Shown here one piece after another: positions 1 through 6,924 of a stretch of 64,000 bases of DNA. How positions within the stretch are numbered: position 1 is the first letter of the stretch; each line of letters starts with the position of its first letter. The DNA is from Deltaproteobacteria bacterium (GTDB lineage Bacteria > Myxococcota > Myxococcia > Myxococcales > SZAS-1). The stretch spans positions 57,316 to 121,315 of the forward strand of contig JAFEBB010000017.1 of NCBI GenBank assembly GCA_018266075.1, read 5' to 3'. A model generated the notes under the pieces. The model was not told the origin of the DNA. It ran no database searches and saw only the letters and a list, made by a program, of their open reading frames with translations. The position numbers and the translations under genes were made by a program.

Positions 1-1000
1 TCCGGCGAACGTCTGCCTCGCGTGGTAGGGCCGCGAGGATCTGCTGCACGTACTTCTCGCCCGTCTTGTCGGGGTGCGTGCCGACCTTGAACTTCGTGCC
101 CACGGGCCAGCGCACCTTCGCGAGCGCCTGCGCACCGCCGGAGGCGATGCCGATGATCGGGCAGGCCATTCGTGCCTCGCGCGTCTTCCGGATCGCAGCC
201 AGGTGATCCGCCAAGCCCTCGCAGATCAACACCGAGTCGAAGTCGGAGCCCTTGGCGAGGTCGGGGTCGCCCTTCAAGAGGGCGTGGCCGTAGTGGTCAG
301 CGAACAGCAACCCCGACGCCGCGCAGTTGGCCGGCCACCTGGTCTTCGGCTCCGAGCCGTCGATCGCGCGCGCGTGGAGCGACCCGAGGTCGCCGTTCGG
401 CTCGTAAGCCCGAATTACCAACCGCCAGCTCGAGGACCACGACTGCGGCCACCACTTGGGCCAGGGATACTCGCGCGGCAAAGCGCGGCTCTCGTCGAGG
501 CTCTCCTCGCTGTACGGGTAGAGGTTCCGCCCGCGGAGGTACGCGCCGACTTCGGCGTCCTGGTCGACGGTGCTGCAGGCGCTCCAGAGCTTCTCCATTT
601 CGGCAAGCGGAGGGCGCTGGGGCGGCGGCCGAGTCGCGGCAACCGGGAGCGGCGGCAGAGGCTTGCGCGGCGAGCCGTCGGTGGGCGTGCACAGTCCAAC
701 CGCAGCCGCAGCCGCGACCACGTCAGCCCAGCGAGGATCTCCGCGGTCGAGCTCCGCGCCCACCGCGCGCCAGCGCACGAGGTCGACAGCGTCGCCCCCC
801 TTCAAGCACTCCCAGCAGCGCCAGCCGACTCCATCAGCGCGAACGCCAAGGGCGCCGCGCTTGTCGCCACGGGATGGGTGGCGTTTGGGCGCGCCGCAGC
901 TCGGGCACGGCCCCAAGCCGCGCTTGGCGTCGCCCTCAAGGCCGAGAGCGAGGGCTGCGCGCACAACGCCGCAGCCGCGGATCTCCTCGAGCGCGCTCAC
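1..1000 (-). CDS. Phage-type DNA primase, CHC2 zinc finger plus Toprim (partial)
   Basis: Reading the minus strand from a GTG at 1000 gives an open frame that runs off the left edge, so the C-terminus is missing. An N-terminal zinc finger of the CHC2 kind is visible (GPCPSCGAP, then WRCWECLKGGDAVDLVRW). A Toprim-like core follows further on: VLICEGLADHLAAI, then GIASGGAQAL, then THPDKTGEKY. These features fit the primase families of phages and integrative elements, which make primers for element replication. The start overlaps the stop of the upstream gene (GTGA), so the two are probably translationally coupled. The visible part is 333 residues. Whether a helicase domain follows cannot be seen. 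Confidence 0.8.
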   Translation of the reverse strand, partial: MSALEEIRGCGVVRAALALGLEGDAKRGLGPCPSCGAPKRHPSRGDKRGALGVRADGVGWRCWECLKGGDAVDLVRWRAVGAELDRGDPRWADVVAAAAAVGLCTPTDGSPRKPLPPLPVAATRPPPQRPPLAEMEKLWSACSTVDQDAEVGAYLRGRNLYPYSEESLDESRALPREYPWPKWWPQSWSSSWRLVIRAYEPNGDLGSLHARAIDGSEPKTRWPANCAASGLLFADHYGHALLKGDPDLAKGSDFDSVLICEGLADHLAAIRKTREARMACPIIGIASGGAQALAKVRWPVGTKFKVGTHPDKTGEKYVQQILAALPREADVRR

Positions 1001-1380
1001 GCGACGCGCTCCTCGTAGACCATGCACACCGGGAACGTGGTGATGGGATCGGCGAGGATTCCCGCGTCGTTCATCTTCCAGTGCCGGTTGAAGGTCGAGA
1101 GCGCGGTGGCCGGCACCACCAGCACGGTGTCCTGGACCTTCACCAGGTAGTGCACGTCCCACGGCGCGCGGTCCTTCAGCTCGGAGTATTCCGCGCCAAT
1201 GAAGGCGTCGCCGTCCGCAGCGACGGCGCAGAACGTCCGGCCGCCCGCCTTGATGGTGATGCTCCGCTCCTCGCGCAGCAGTCGCGCTGGCGTCTCGGGC
1301 GTGGCGTCGAACACCCGCATGGACGGCAGCGTCGAGAAGAGCTGCCGAGCCTCCTGAAGCCAGTCGATCTCGCTAACCAC
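997..1380 (-). CDS. Hypothetical protein of the element's replication operon
   Basis: This 127-residue protein has no motif I recognise. It begins MVSEIDWLQEARQLF and carries a mixed alpha/beta sequence with a hydrophobic stretch near DTVLVVPATALSTF. It overlaps the upstream gene by 8 nt and the downstream primase by 4 nt, so it sits in the middle of a tightly coupled three-gene operon. By position it could be an accessory factor for the primase, but that is inference. Codon use matches its neighbours. Confidence 0.6.
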   Translation of the reverse strand: MVSEIDWLQEARQLFSTLPSMRVFDATPETPARLLREERSITIKAGGRTFCAVAADGDAFIGAEYSELKDRAPWDVHYLVKVQDTVLVVPATALSTFNRHWKMNDAGILADPITTFPVCMVYEERVA

Positions 1381-1726
1381 GGTTCTTGACCTCCTCGTCG
1401 CTCTCCAGCGTCGAGCGGAACGCGGTCAGCGTGGACCGCCAGGCGGTGAGCTCCATGTCGTGCGGCTGGGCGCCGGGCGGGACTGCGCGCTCAGGCGGCA
1501 ACTCCGCCAACAGGATCTCGGTCACGAACCAGCTCGTGGCCCTTGCGACCTCGATGGAGTCCTTGCGCGCGCGGAGCACGCTCTCCATGAAGATGATGAT
1601 CCGGCGCATCATGGCCGGCGTGATGTGCTGCCCCGCCGTGCCGCGCTCACACGCCGGGCACTCCACGCCGCAGCGCGGGCACTCCGACTTGGTCTCCACC
1701 ACCGCCGCCTTGTTCTCGATCTCCAT
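1373..1726 (-). CDS. Small zinc-ribbon-like protein
   Basis: The product is 117 residues from the ATG at 1726, which follows a good ribosome-binding site (GAGGAGCGGGG). Longer in-frame starts exist but lack one. Near the N-terminus a CPRCGVECPAC cluster (two CxxC pairs) suggests a small metal-binding knuckle. The rest is helical and charged (ARKDSIEVARATSWFVTEILL). It is the first gene of the minus-strand operon that leads to the primase. The function is unknown. A role in DNA or RNA binding would fit the zinc knuckle and the context. Confidence 0.6.
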   Translation of the reverse strand: MEIENKAAVVETKSECPRCGVECPACERGTAGQHITPAMMRRIIIFMESVLRARKDSIEVARATSWFVTEILLAELPPERAVPPGAQPHDMELTAWRSTLTAFRSTLESDEEVKNRG

Positions 1727-2047
1727 CCCCGCTCCTCGGAAAAAATTCGCCGGTGGCCCCCCGCTGGCGATCGGGGGACGCACCGGCTTGGGATTGCTCC
1801 CAACTTGTCCCGCTCGCCAGAACGGGGCCGCTCACGCGGCGAAAGCTCTAATTCGACTGTGCAAATACCCTCTCACCAGAAGCGCAGACGGGTGCCTGCG
1901 CCGGGCGAAAAGCCCAGTAATTGTTTAGGTTAAAGTCTGTAAGTTTTAAGTCGCGAGTTGAGTAGCAAGGCGCAACTTGCGCGTCAACGCGCCCGCCCGC
2001 TGACATTTCCTCACAAAGCCGCGTTTCGTTTTCTGCGTGCGCGAACC
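1727..2047. other. Intergenic region upstream of the primase operon
   Basis: About 320 bases lie between two minus-strand genes. The middle (about 1915-1965) is clearly richer in A and T than its surroundings and probably holds the promoter of the zinc-ribbon/primase operon. Open frames here are only shadows without ribosome-binding sites. No RNA gene or clear repeat is seen. Confidence 0.4.
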
Positions 2048-2329
2048 TCATGCCGACCTCCGGCGCGGGGCCGTGCGGCGCGGCTTGTGGCGGCCGTCCT
2101 GGTTCTTCCACTCGGCGGGCGGCTTCCAACGCAGGAGTTCGTCGAGCGTCACCTTCCCGTTCGTGGCCTTCACGATCTCAAGACAGGCATCCGCTCCGAC
2201 GTGTCGGCGCTTGCCAGTGAACAGGCGGGAAAGAGCCGAAGGGGACATGCCCACCAACCTTGCAAACGCCGTCTTTCCGATCGGCGGCGAGTGGTTGGAC
2301 AGGAACTCTTCGAGTGGGTGAAGCGGCAT
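2048..2329 (-). CDS. Cro/YdaS-like helix-turn-helix regulator
   Basis: A 93-residue protein from the ATG at 2329. The sequence PIGKTAFARLVGMSPSALSR followed by LFTGKRRHVGADACLEIVKA reads as a lambda-repressor-type helix-turn-helix that fills most of the protein, like the Cro/YdaS proteins of phages. It is divergent from a longer repressor-like gene at 2454, with the operators between them. This is the usual arrangement of an element's decision switch. Upstream in-frame starts would overlap the operators and are less likely. Confidence 0.7.
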   Translation of the reverse strand: MPLHPLEEFLSNHSPPIGKTAFARLVGMSPSALSRLFTGKRRHVGADACLEIVKATNGKVTLDELLRWKPPAEWKNQDGRHKPRRTAPRRRSA

Positions 2330-2344
2330 GGTTGACGGACATTG

Positions 2345-2431
2345 TTGCCATATCCGGGATTTTTGTGCAATCAGCGCAACGTCGTCCCGCGGCGCAGGGC
2401 GCATTGAGGACAATTATTGCCCCTTCGGCAA
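2345..2431. promoter_or_regulatory. Probable operators between divergent repressor genes
   Basis: The gap between the two divergent regulators holds repeated TTGCC half-sites. One is at 2345-2349, and a clean inverted repeat TTGCC-CCTTC-GGCAA lies at 2417-2431. The motifs GGACATTGTTGCC and GGACAATTATTGCC are near copies of each other. Repeated dyads between a Cro-like and a CI-like gene are the expected binding sites for both proteins. Binding itself is inferred. Confidence 0.5.
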
Positions 2432-2453
2432 ACGGCATGGCAGACTCGGCGCC

Positions 2454-3188
2454 ATGAAAAAGCGCCCGCCGCGATCCGCAAACGCCAGAGGGGTTTCCCC
2501 AACGGAGCAACCGCCCGACCAGGCGGAGCTCGCTGAAGCGTTGGACATGGTGGATGAGATTCGCTCCGCGCCACACGAAGTGGCCTCGTCATCAGAGGAG
2601 GCCAAGGCCCTCGAGAAGGAGGCAGTCGAGAACGCTGAGCGCGAACTCGCCAAGGCCAAGCCGAATGCGAAGTTTAGAGACCAACTGCTCTCTTCTATTC
2701 GGATGGCGATGGCCAATGCCAATATCAACCAGACAGAGCTCGCGAAAAGGTCTGGACTGAGCAAGAGCGTGGTGAACCGTCTCCTGAAGGGAAGTCGCGG
2801 CTTCAACCTCGTTCAGCTTGAACTCTTGGCGAAGGGCCTTGGTTACTCGGCGACCGACATGGTCTCCGGTCGTATGGCCGAGCAGATCCACCTGCAACAC
2901 AACGCCCTTCAGCAGATTCAGCAGATCAAAGCGCAGACCGAGGAGCTTGATGAGAAGATGACGAAGACGTTGCGGCTTGCCGCGCTTCACCTTCCGGAGA
3001 CTGAGAAGGCTCCGCCCAGCCTGATCGATTTCGTTCGGGCGCACCGTGAGCGCATCAGCCCGCGTGAAGTGAAGATTCTTTCGGCAGTGGGAGAGCAGCT
3101 GCACCAGGTCGGCGAGAATCCACCAGAGCAGTATTGGCTCGACCTCATCCGCTCCACGAGAAACGCCGACCCCTGGCCTCCCCGCTAG
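2454..3188 (+). CDS. Phage-type repressor with central helix-turn-helix
   Basis: A 244-residue protein from the ATG at 2454. Residues about 75-130 form a classic HTH of the Xre class (NINQTELAKRSGLSKSVVNR, then LLKGSRGFNLVQLELLAKGL). The N-terminal 70 residues are charged and helical. The region after the HTH (HNALQQIQQIKAQTEELDEK) looks like a coiled coil that could drive oligomerisation. No LexA-type Ser/Lys protease domain is evident, so RecA-triggered self-cleavage is not predicted. It is divergent from the small Cro-like gene, with shared operators between. It is probably the maintenance repressor of the left-hand element. Confidence 0.7.
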   Translation: MKKRPPRSANARGVSPTEQPPDQAELAEALDMVDEIRSAPHEVASSSEEAKALEKEAVENAERELAKAKPNAKFRDQLLSSIRMAMANANINQTELAKRSGLSKSVVNRLLKGSRGFNLVQLELLAKGLGYSATDMVSGRMAEQIHLQHNALQQIQQIKAQTEELDEKMTKTLRLAALHLPETEKAPPSLIDFVRAHRERISPREVKILSAVGEQLHQVGENPPEQYWLDLIRSTRNADPWPPR

Positions 3189-3462
3189 ACCCGATACTGG
3201 CAACTTTGACCCCACCATGAAAACAGTGCTGATTGACTTTTTGCCAAAACTGGGATTATCGTCCACCGCGTTGCTGAATTGCGGCGTGCGCGGAAACGGG
3301 TAGGTCGACGGTAGGCAGCACTGAGCCCCGAGGAGCTACGGCGAACCGGGGAGCGCGTAGGACGCCACAGCCAGCGACGAGAAGCGGCCCAGCGCCGCGG
3401 GCATTCCGCCCGCTGCTCCACGGCCGCCTTGCGCCCCGGTCTCCGGGGAAGGACTGGCGAGA

Positions 3463-3957
3463 ATGGTGGCATCCACGAAGAAGAAGGCGAAGGTCGTCGC
3501 GCTCGTGCCGGGCAAGACGTTGCTCGCGGAGTACTCCGAGACCTTCATGGTCCTGGCCGGCATGGCCACCGAGTCGCAGAACTTGAAAGCGGAGGCCCGC
3601 CTTCTGGAGCAGGTCGCATCCGAGGGCCCTCACCTGCGGGTCGAGTTCTACGAGGCGCTCGAGGACAAGGCCATCGCCGAGCGTGACGCGCTCCTCCCCG
3701 GTCTCGTCGAGGCGCTGCTGGCCTTCCGGCAGGCCGAGGTGGCCGTGATCGCCTCCGGCAAACCCAGGAGCACCTACTTCGACGGATGCGAATACACCGC
3801 CGATGAGGTCTCGAAGCAGGTGGCCGAAGCCGAGGCCGAGATCCGCGAACTGGCCACGCAGGAGCGCTCGCTGCGCGAGCTCGATGCCGTCGACCAGGTG
3901 CGCGACAGCTTGAACGACGCGGCGGCGAAGGTCGCGAGCACGGCGGGGGTGCGCTGA
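3463..3957 (+). CDS. Hypothetical coiled-coil protein
   Basis: A 164-residue protein that starts at an ATG after a purine-rich site (GGGGAAGGA). It is Glu/Ala/Leu-rich and mostly helical. Its C-terminal half (DEVSKQVAEAEAEIRELATQ and on) has coiled-coil character. It heads a plus-strand operon of five genes (3463-6700), overlapping the next by one nucleotide (TGATG). It has no recognisable family. The operon also encodes a sigma-like factor and an excisionase-like protein, so it belongs to the element's own biology. Confidence 0.6.
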   Translation: MVASTKKKAKVVALVPGKTLLAEYSETFMVLAGMATESQNLKAEARLLEQVASEGPHLRVEFYEALEDKAIAERDALLPGLVEALLAFRQAEVAVIASGKPRSTYFDGCEYTADEVSKQVAEAEAEIRELATQERSLRELDAVDQVRDSLNDAAAKVASTAGVR

Positions 3958-4943
3958 TGGTCGCCGCCAATGCGTCGGAGTACACGCCGCGCGAGAGCCT
4001 CGACGCCGAGGCCAAGCAGGAGCCGAGCCGCTGGAAGCTGCTCAAGCGCGCCCTCGCCTTCCACCAGATGCGCGCCTACGAGCTAGAGGCGTACGGGCTG
4101 CGGCAGGAGCTTCGCAGCCTCTGGGCCGTCCGTGACGCGCTCGGGTCGAATGGTTCGCTGGAGGCCCTCAACATCCTCGACGACCGGATCTCCCAGAACG
4201 AGGACGCCCTCCCCGGCGTGCTTCGGGACCTGAAGAAGTCGATGCGGGCCTTTGAGCGCACCGACGCCAAGGTGGTGGACGCGGGCGGCCTGACGTTGGT
4301 CAAGGTCGGCCTCGGCGGCGATTCCTTCTGCGGCCACTACTACTACGACAGCGAGCTCCAGAACGTGCGGCAGACGCTGTCTGGGGACCTGGGCAGGCTC
4401 AAGAAGAAGCCCACCACCGCGCACGAGGACCTGGGCTTCTCGTCCCAGGCCGAGCTCGCGGCCGATTTCGAGCGGTTCCGCGAGGAGAAGAAGGCCGAGG
4501 CCCTCGTGCCCAGCGTCCAGGACGCCAACGTCCCCACCGCCCCGGCCGAGCCCAACACCGACACGCTCGCGCAAGCATTGGCGCGCAACGATCGGGTGGC
4601 CGCGTTCGAGGCGCTGCACGCGGTGGTGCTGATCCTCTCAGACCTCACCGAGGAGCGGGACAGCGACCACGCCCTGGCCGAGGGGCTGAACAACGAGACC
4701 AAGCGCCTGGAGCACGCCAAGCGTGAGCGGTCCGCCCAGGTGCAGATCGACGCCCTGACCGCCCAGCTTCGGAACGCGTTCACCAACTACGTCAACGCCG
4801 ACCTCGGAGCCGTGCTTCTCGGGTGCCAGCGCGTTGACGAGGTGCCGGCCCATGACGGTCTCCACGACCGCGAGGCGGATGTCGAGGCGGTGCTCGACAT
4901 GGCGAACGCGTTCATCGCGGACGCTGCGAAGCGCGGGCTCTAG
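3957..4943 (+). CDS. Hypothetical element protein, 328 residues
   Basis: The ATG overlaps the stop of the preceding gene (TGATG), so the two are probably coupled. The N-terminal 110 residues are helical and rich in Arg and Leu. A short beta-like segment follows (GGLTLVKVGLGGDSFCGHYYYD), and then a Pro/Ala-rich linker near residue 190. The rest is helical. No catalytic motif is recognised. It resembles its upstream neighbour in composition and may work with it. The function is unknown. Confidence 0.6.
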   Translation: MVAANASEYTPRESLDAEAKQEPSRWKLLKRALAFHQMRAYELEAYGLRQELRSLWAVRDALGSNGSLEALNILDDRISQNEDALPGVLRDLKKSMRAFERTDAKVVDAGGLTLVKVGLGGDSFCGHYYYDSELQNVRQTLSGDLGRLKKKPTTAHEDLGFSSQAELAADFERFREEKKAEALVPSVQDANVPTAPAEPNTDTLAQALARNDRVAAFEALHAVVLILSDLTEERDSDHALAEGLNNETKRLEHAKRERSAQVQIDALTAQLRNAFTNYVNADLGAVLLGCQRVDEVPAHDGLHDREADVEAVLDMANAFIADAAKRGL

Positions 4944-4946
4944 GCC

Positions 4947-5255
4947 ATGGTCAGCCCCTACGACACCGCGAGCACTCCGCCCTCGAACGGCACCGTCACC
5001 AGCGACGCCGCGGCGGAGGCCATCAAGCCCAGCGCGGCCACCCTGCGCGCGCTGGTGCTCGCGGCTGTCAGCAACTCCGGGCCCCACGGCGTGACCCGGC
5101 AGGAGATCGAGGAGCGCACGCAGCTTGAGGGCAACACGGTTCGGCCGCGCGTGAAGGAGCTACTCGCCGCTGGCCTGGTGGTGGAGACCGATCGCGTTCG
5201 CGACACGCGCAGCGGCAGGGCGGCTTTCGTGCTGGTGGCGAAGGAGTTCGCGTAG
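4947..5255 (+). CDS. Winged-helix DNA-binding protein
   Basis: A 102-residue protein that starts 3 nt after the previous stop. After about 30 Ala/Ser/Thr-rich residues it has a winged-helix pattern: GVTRQEIEERTQLEGNTVRP, then RVKELLAAGLVVETDRVRDT and a beta-wing RSGRAAFVLV. This resembles the MarR/ArsR-like phage helix-turn-helix proteins that sense or hold an operator. It lies just upstream of a sigma-like gene in the same operon and may regulate it. The target is unknown. Confidence 0.6.
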   Translation: MVSPYDTASTPPSNGTVTSDAAAEAIKPSAATLRALVLAAVSNSGPHGVTRQEIEERTQLEGNTVRPRVKELLAAGLVVETDRVRDTRSGRAAFVLVAKEFA

Positions 5256-5258
5256 CCC

Positions 5259-6413
5259 ATGGACGACGCGGCGAACGACATGCTCGACAGGATCGCACGG
5301 CCGAAACTCGGCCCGGACGAACTTGTCGCGGCTGTCGCTCGAGCGCAGCGAGGCGACGCCCGCGCACGGGAAGAGGTGATCCGCTCGTGCTCGCGCTTCG
5401 TGGGGACGCGGGCCAGGCGAAAGCGCTGGCTGTTCCATGGTCGCGAGGACGATGCGCTTTCCATTGGCCTGGTGGGGTTGAACAGAGCGATCGACGCCTT
5501 CGACACCACCGCCGGAACCTCGTTCATCAACTACGCTCGCTGGAGCATCGATGGAACTCTGCTCAAGGTTGGGCGCCGAGGAGCAGCGCTGGTCTCAATT
5601 CCGGGGCGCCATGACCTCGAGCAACTGTTCAAACAGTTGGACGGGAACGAGAGCCTCGACGCTCCCCTCGTCGAAGACAAGCCGAACGGGGCCACTCGCA
5701 TCGACGGTCTCGCCGCCGACGGAGCCACGCCCGAAGACGCCTACCTCGCCGAGGAGGCGAAGCAGTCGGTGAATCAGCTTATCGACCGTCTTCCGGACAG
5801 GATGCGGACCGTCATCCGCGCCAGGTTCATCGACGGGAAGTCGCTCTCAGAGATCGGCTCCTGGATGGGCATGAACCAGGACCAAGCACGCAAACTCGAG
5901 ACAGCCGCCCTTCAGCGGCTCGCGAAGCTCGCGCACTCAGACAAGACGCCCGCGGAGATTCGCGAAGCGGTCGCCCTCCCGCCTGTTCGGGACTTCGTGG
6001 GCGGGGCATCTCCCGCGCAACAGGAGCACCAAATGCAGATCGACGAGCCCACCAGCCCTGCCTCAACGGCGGCGAACGAGTCGCCAGCGCCGGAGCCGAA
6101 GCGCGTGAAGCGTTGCGGCGGAGTGTGCTCGAGGTGCCCCAACCAAATCGGAAGGGAAAGCAGGACCGGGCTTTGCCGCGACTGCTGGCGCTCGAAAATG
6201 GGCGCGCAACTGACCGCGAACGGTGGCCGGATGCCGAAGAAGCCCGGCCCCAAGCCTAAGACCGCGCGCCAGAAGCCCGTGCTCTTCGACGTAAGCGCAC
6301 TCAGCGACGAGGACCTGGCTGCGTGCGTGGCCGAGGCCGCCAAGCGCGCCCGCGAGGCAGAGCAGCGCGCGGCGGACTTGAAGTCGATGCTCAAGCGGGC
6401 GGGTGCGGCATGA
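5259..6413 (+). CDS. Sigma-70-like factor with C-terminal zinc-knuckle extension
   Basis: A 384-residue protein. The N-terminal part matches sigma region 2: EDDALSIGLVGLNRAIDAFD, then TSFINYARWSIDGTLL, the stretch that contacts core polymerase and the -10 element. Residues about 175-215 match region 4 (LPDRMRTVIRARFIDGKSLS, then EIGSWMGMNQDQARKLE), the -35-binding HTH. An unusual tail follows: a linker, a cysteine cluster (CGGVCSRCPNQIG, then GLCRDCWRSKMG), a basic stretch (KKPGPKPKTARQKP) and a helical end. Sigma factors carried by mobile elements usually turn on the element's own late or transfer genes. The zinc-knuckle tail is not standard for sigma factors. It overlaps the next gene by ATGA. 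Confidence 0.7.
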   Translation: MDDAANDMLDRIARPKLGPDELVAAVARAQRGDARAREEVIRSCSRFVGTRARRKRWLFHGREDDALSIGLVGLNRAIDAFDTTAGTSFINYARWSIDGTLLKVGRRGAALVSIPGRHDLEQLFKQLDGNESLDAPLVEDKPNGATRIDGLAADGATPEDAYLAEEAKQSVNQLIDRLPDRMRTVIRARFIDGKSLSEIGSWMGMNQDQARKLETAALQRLAKLAHSDKTPAEIREAVALPPVRDFVGGASPAQQEHQMQIDEPTSPASTAANESPAPEPKRVKRCGGVCSRCPNQIGRESRTGLCRDCWRSKMGAQLTANGGRMPKKPGPKPKTARQKPVLFDVSALSDEDLAACVAEAAKRAREAEQRAADLKSMLKRAGAA

Positions 6414-6700
6414 CCGACGAACTCGAGCGGCAGCTCCTGGAGGCCCTCCGGGCTCAAGCCGAGCGTGAGGAGCGCCTGGCTGCGGTCCTCATCAACCTGG
6501 AGAAGCGCCTCGCCGCCAACGACCAGACCACGGTCACAATCGAGCAGGCGATGGAGATCCTCGGCTGCGGCCGGAGCAAGGTGTTCGACCTCATCAAGGG
6601 CGGCCAGCTCCGCAAGGTGAAGGTGGGCCTGCACAGCCACGTGACGATGGATTCGATTCACTCGCTGCAGGGCGTGGTGCCGCGCCGGCGATCTACGTAA
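6410..6700 (+). CDS. Excisionase-like helix-turn-helix protein
   Basis: A 96-residue protein from the ATG at 6410, overlapping the sigma-like gene by four bases. A helical N-terminal arm of about 40 residues is followed by a MerR/excisionase-type HTH: TVTIEQAMEILGCGRSKVFD, then LIKGGQLRKVKVGLHSHVT. This fold bends DNA beside att sites and decides between integration and excision. Its position as the last gene before the element boundary, beside a perfect palindrome and short repeats, supports an excisionase role. No integrase is present in the window to pair with it. Confidence 0.65.
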   Translation: MTDELERQLLEALRAQAEREERLAAVLINLEKRLAANDQTTVTIEQAMEILGCGRSKVFDLIKGGQLRKVKVGLHSHVTMDSIHSLQGVVPRRRST

Positions 6701-6715
6701 CCGACCCTCGGAACC

Positions 6716-6808
6716 TGCGTAACGTTACGCAAAATGACACACGCGTTCAGGTCCAAGCCGGACGACGCCGGACGACGTTCCTAGGGGATATCGGCTAAGC
6801 ACCTGAAC
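6716..6808. repeat. Palindrome and short repeats at the element end
   Basis: Three repeats sit between the excisionase-like gene and the tRNA break. They are a perfect 16-bp palindrome TGCGTAACGTTACGCA (6716-6731), a tandem GCCGGACGAC pair (6757-6766 and 6767-6776), and an inverted pair GTTCAGGT (6745-6752) / ACCTGAAC (6801-6808). Clustered repeats beside an att core are typical arm-type and excisionase sites. That role is inferred from position. Confidence 0.5.
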
Positions 6809-6828
6809 CGACGTTCGGCGTCCCTGGA

Positions 6829-6868
6829 TTTGAAGACCGGGCCGGTCACCAGATCCGGAAGGCCTACC
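6829..6868 (-). pseudogene. selC: 5' half of a selenocysteine tRNA gene, cut in the anticodon loop
   Basis: Read on the minus strand from 6868, the sequence has an 8-nt acceptor strand (GGTAGGCC), TT, a D arm with CCGG/CCGG pairing and a GGTGA loop. Exactly 10 nt later comes the stem CCGGT and the loop CTTCAAA with anticodon TCA. Lengths and spacing agree with bacterial tRNA-Sec. An intact gene would then need ACCGG to close the stem, but TCCAG follows, and no long variable arm or T arm is found. The 3' half therefore seems to be displaced by the element. It is expected at the element's other end, outside the window. Confidence 0.6.
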
Positions 6869-6924
6869 AGGCTCTCGCCTGCAAGCCCGTGCAAGCTAGC
6901 CGATGGCGGGTTGGCCTGCCAGGT

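Larger units (their letters stand above)
1..6835. mobile_element. End of an integrated phage-like or conjugative element
   Basis: This stretch groups a primase, small unknown proteins, divergent Cro/CI-like repressor genes, a sigma-factor-like protein and an excisionase-like gene. Most are packed with 1-8 nt overlaps, which is typical of phage or integrative elements. It ends at 6829-6835, inside a tRNA-Sec-like anticodon loop, and ordinary metabolic genes start beyond that. No integrase or structural gene is visible, so most of the element must lie left of the window. The boundary is inferred from the tRNA break. Confidence 0.6.

Noticed and set aside
1848..2129. 93-codon minus-strand frame
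   Set aside because: It overlaps the regulator gene and an AT-rich promoter region, with no ribosome site and no domain.
6781..6868. Functional selenocysteine tRNA
   Set aside because: The anticodon stem does not pair, and no variable arm, T arm or acceptor 3' strand follows.
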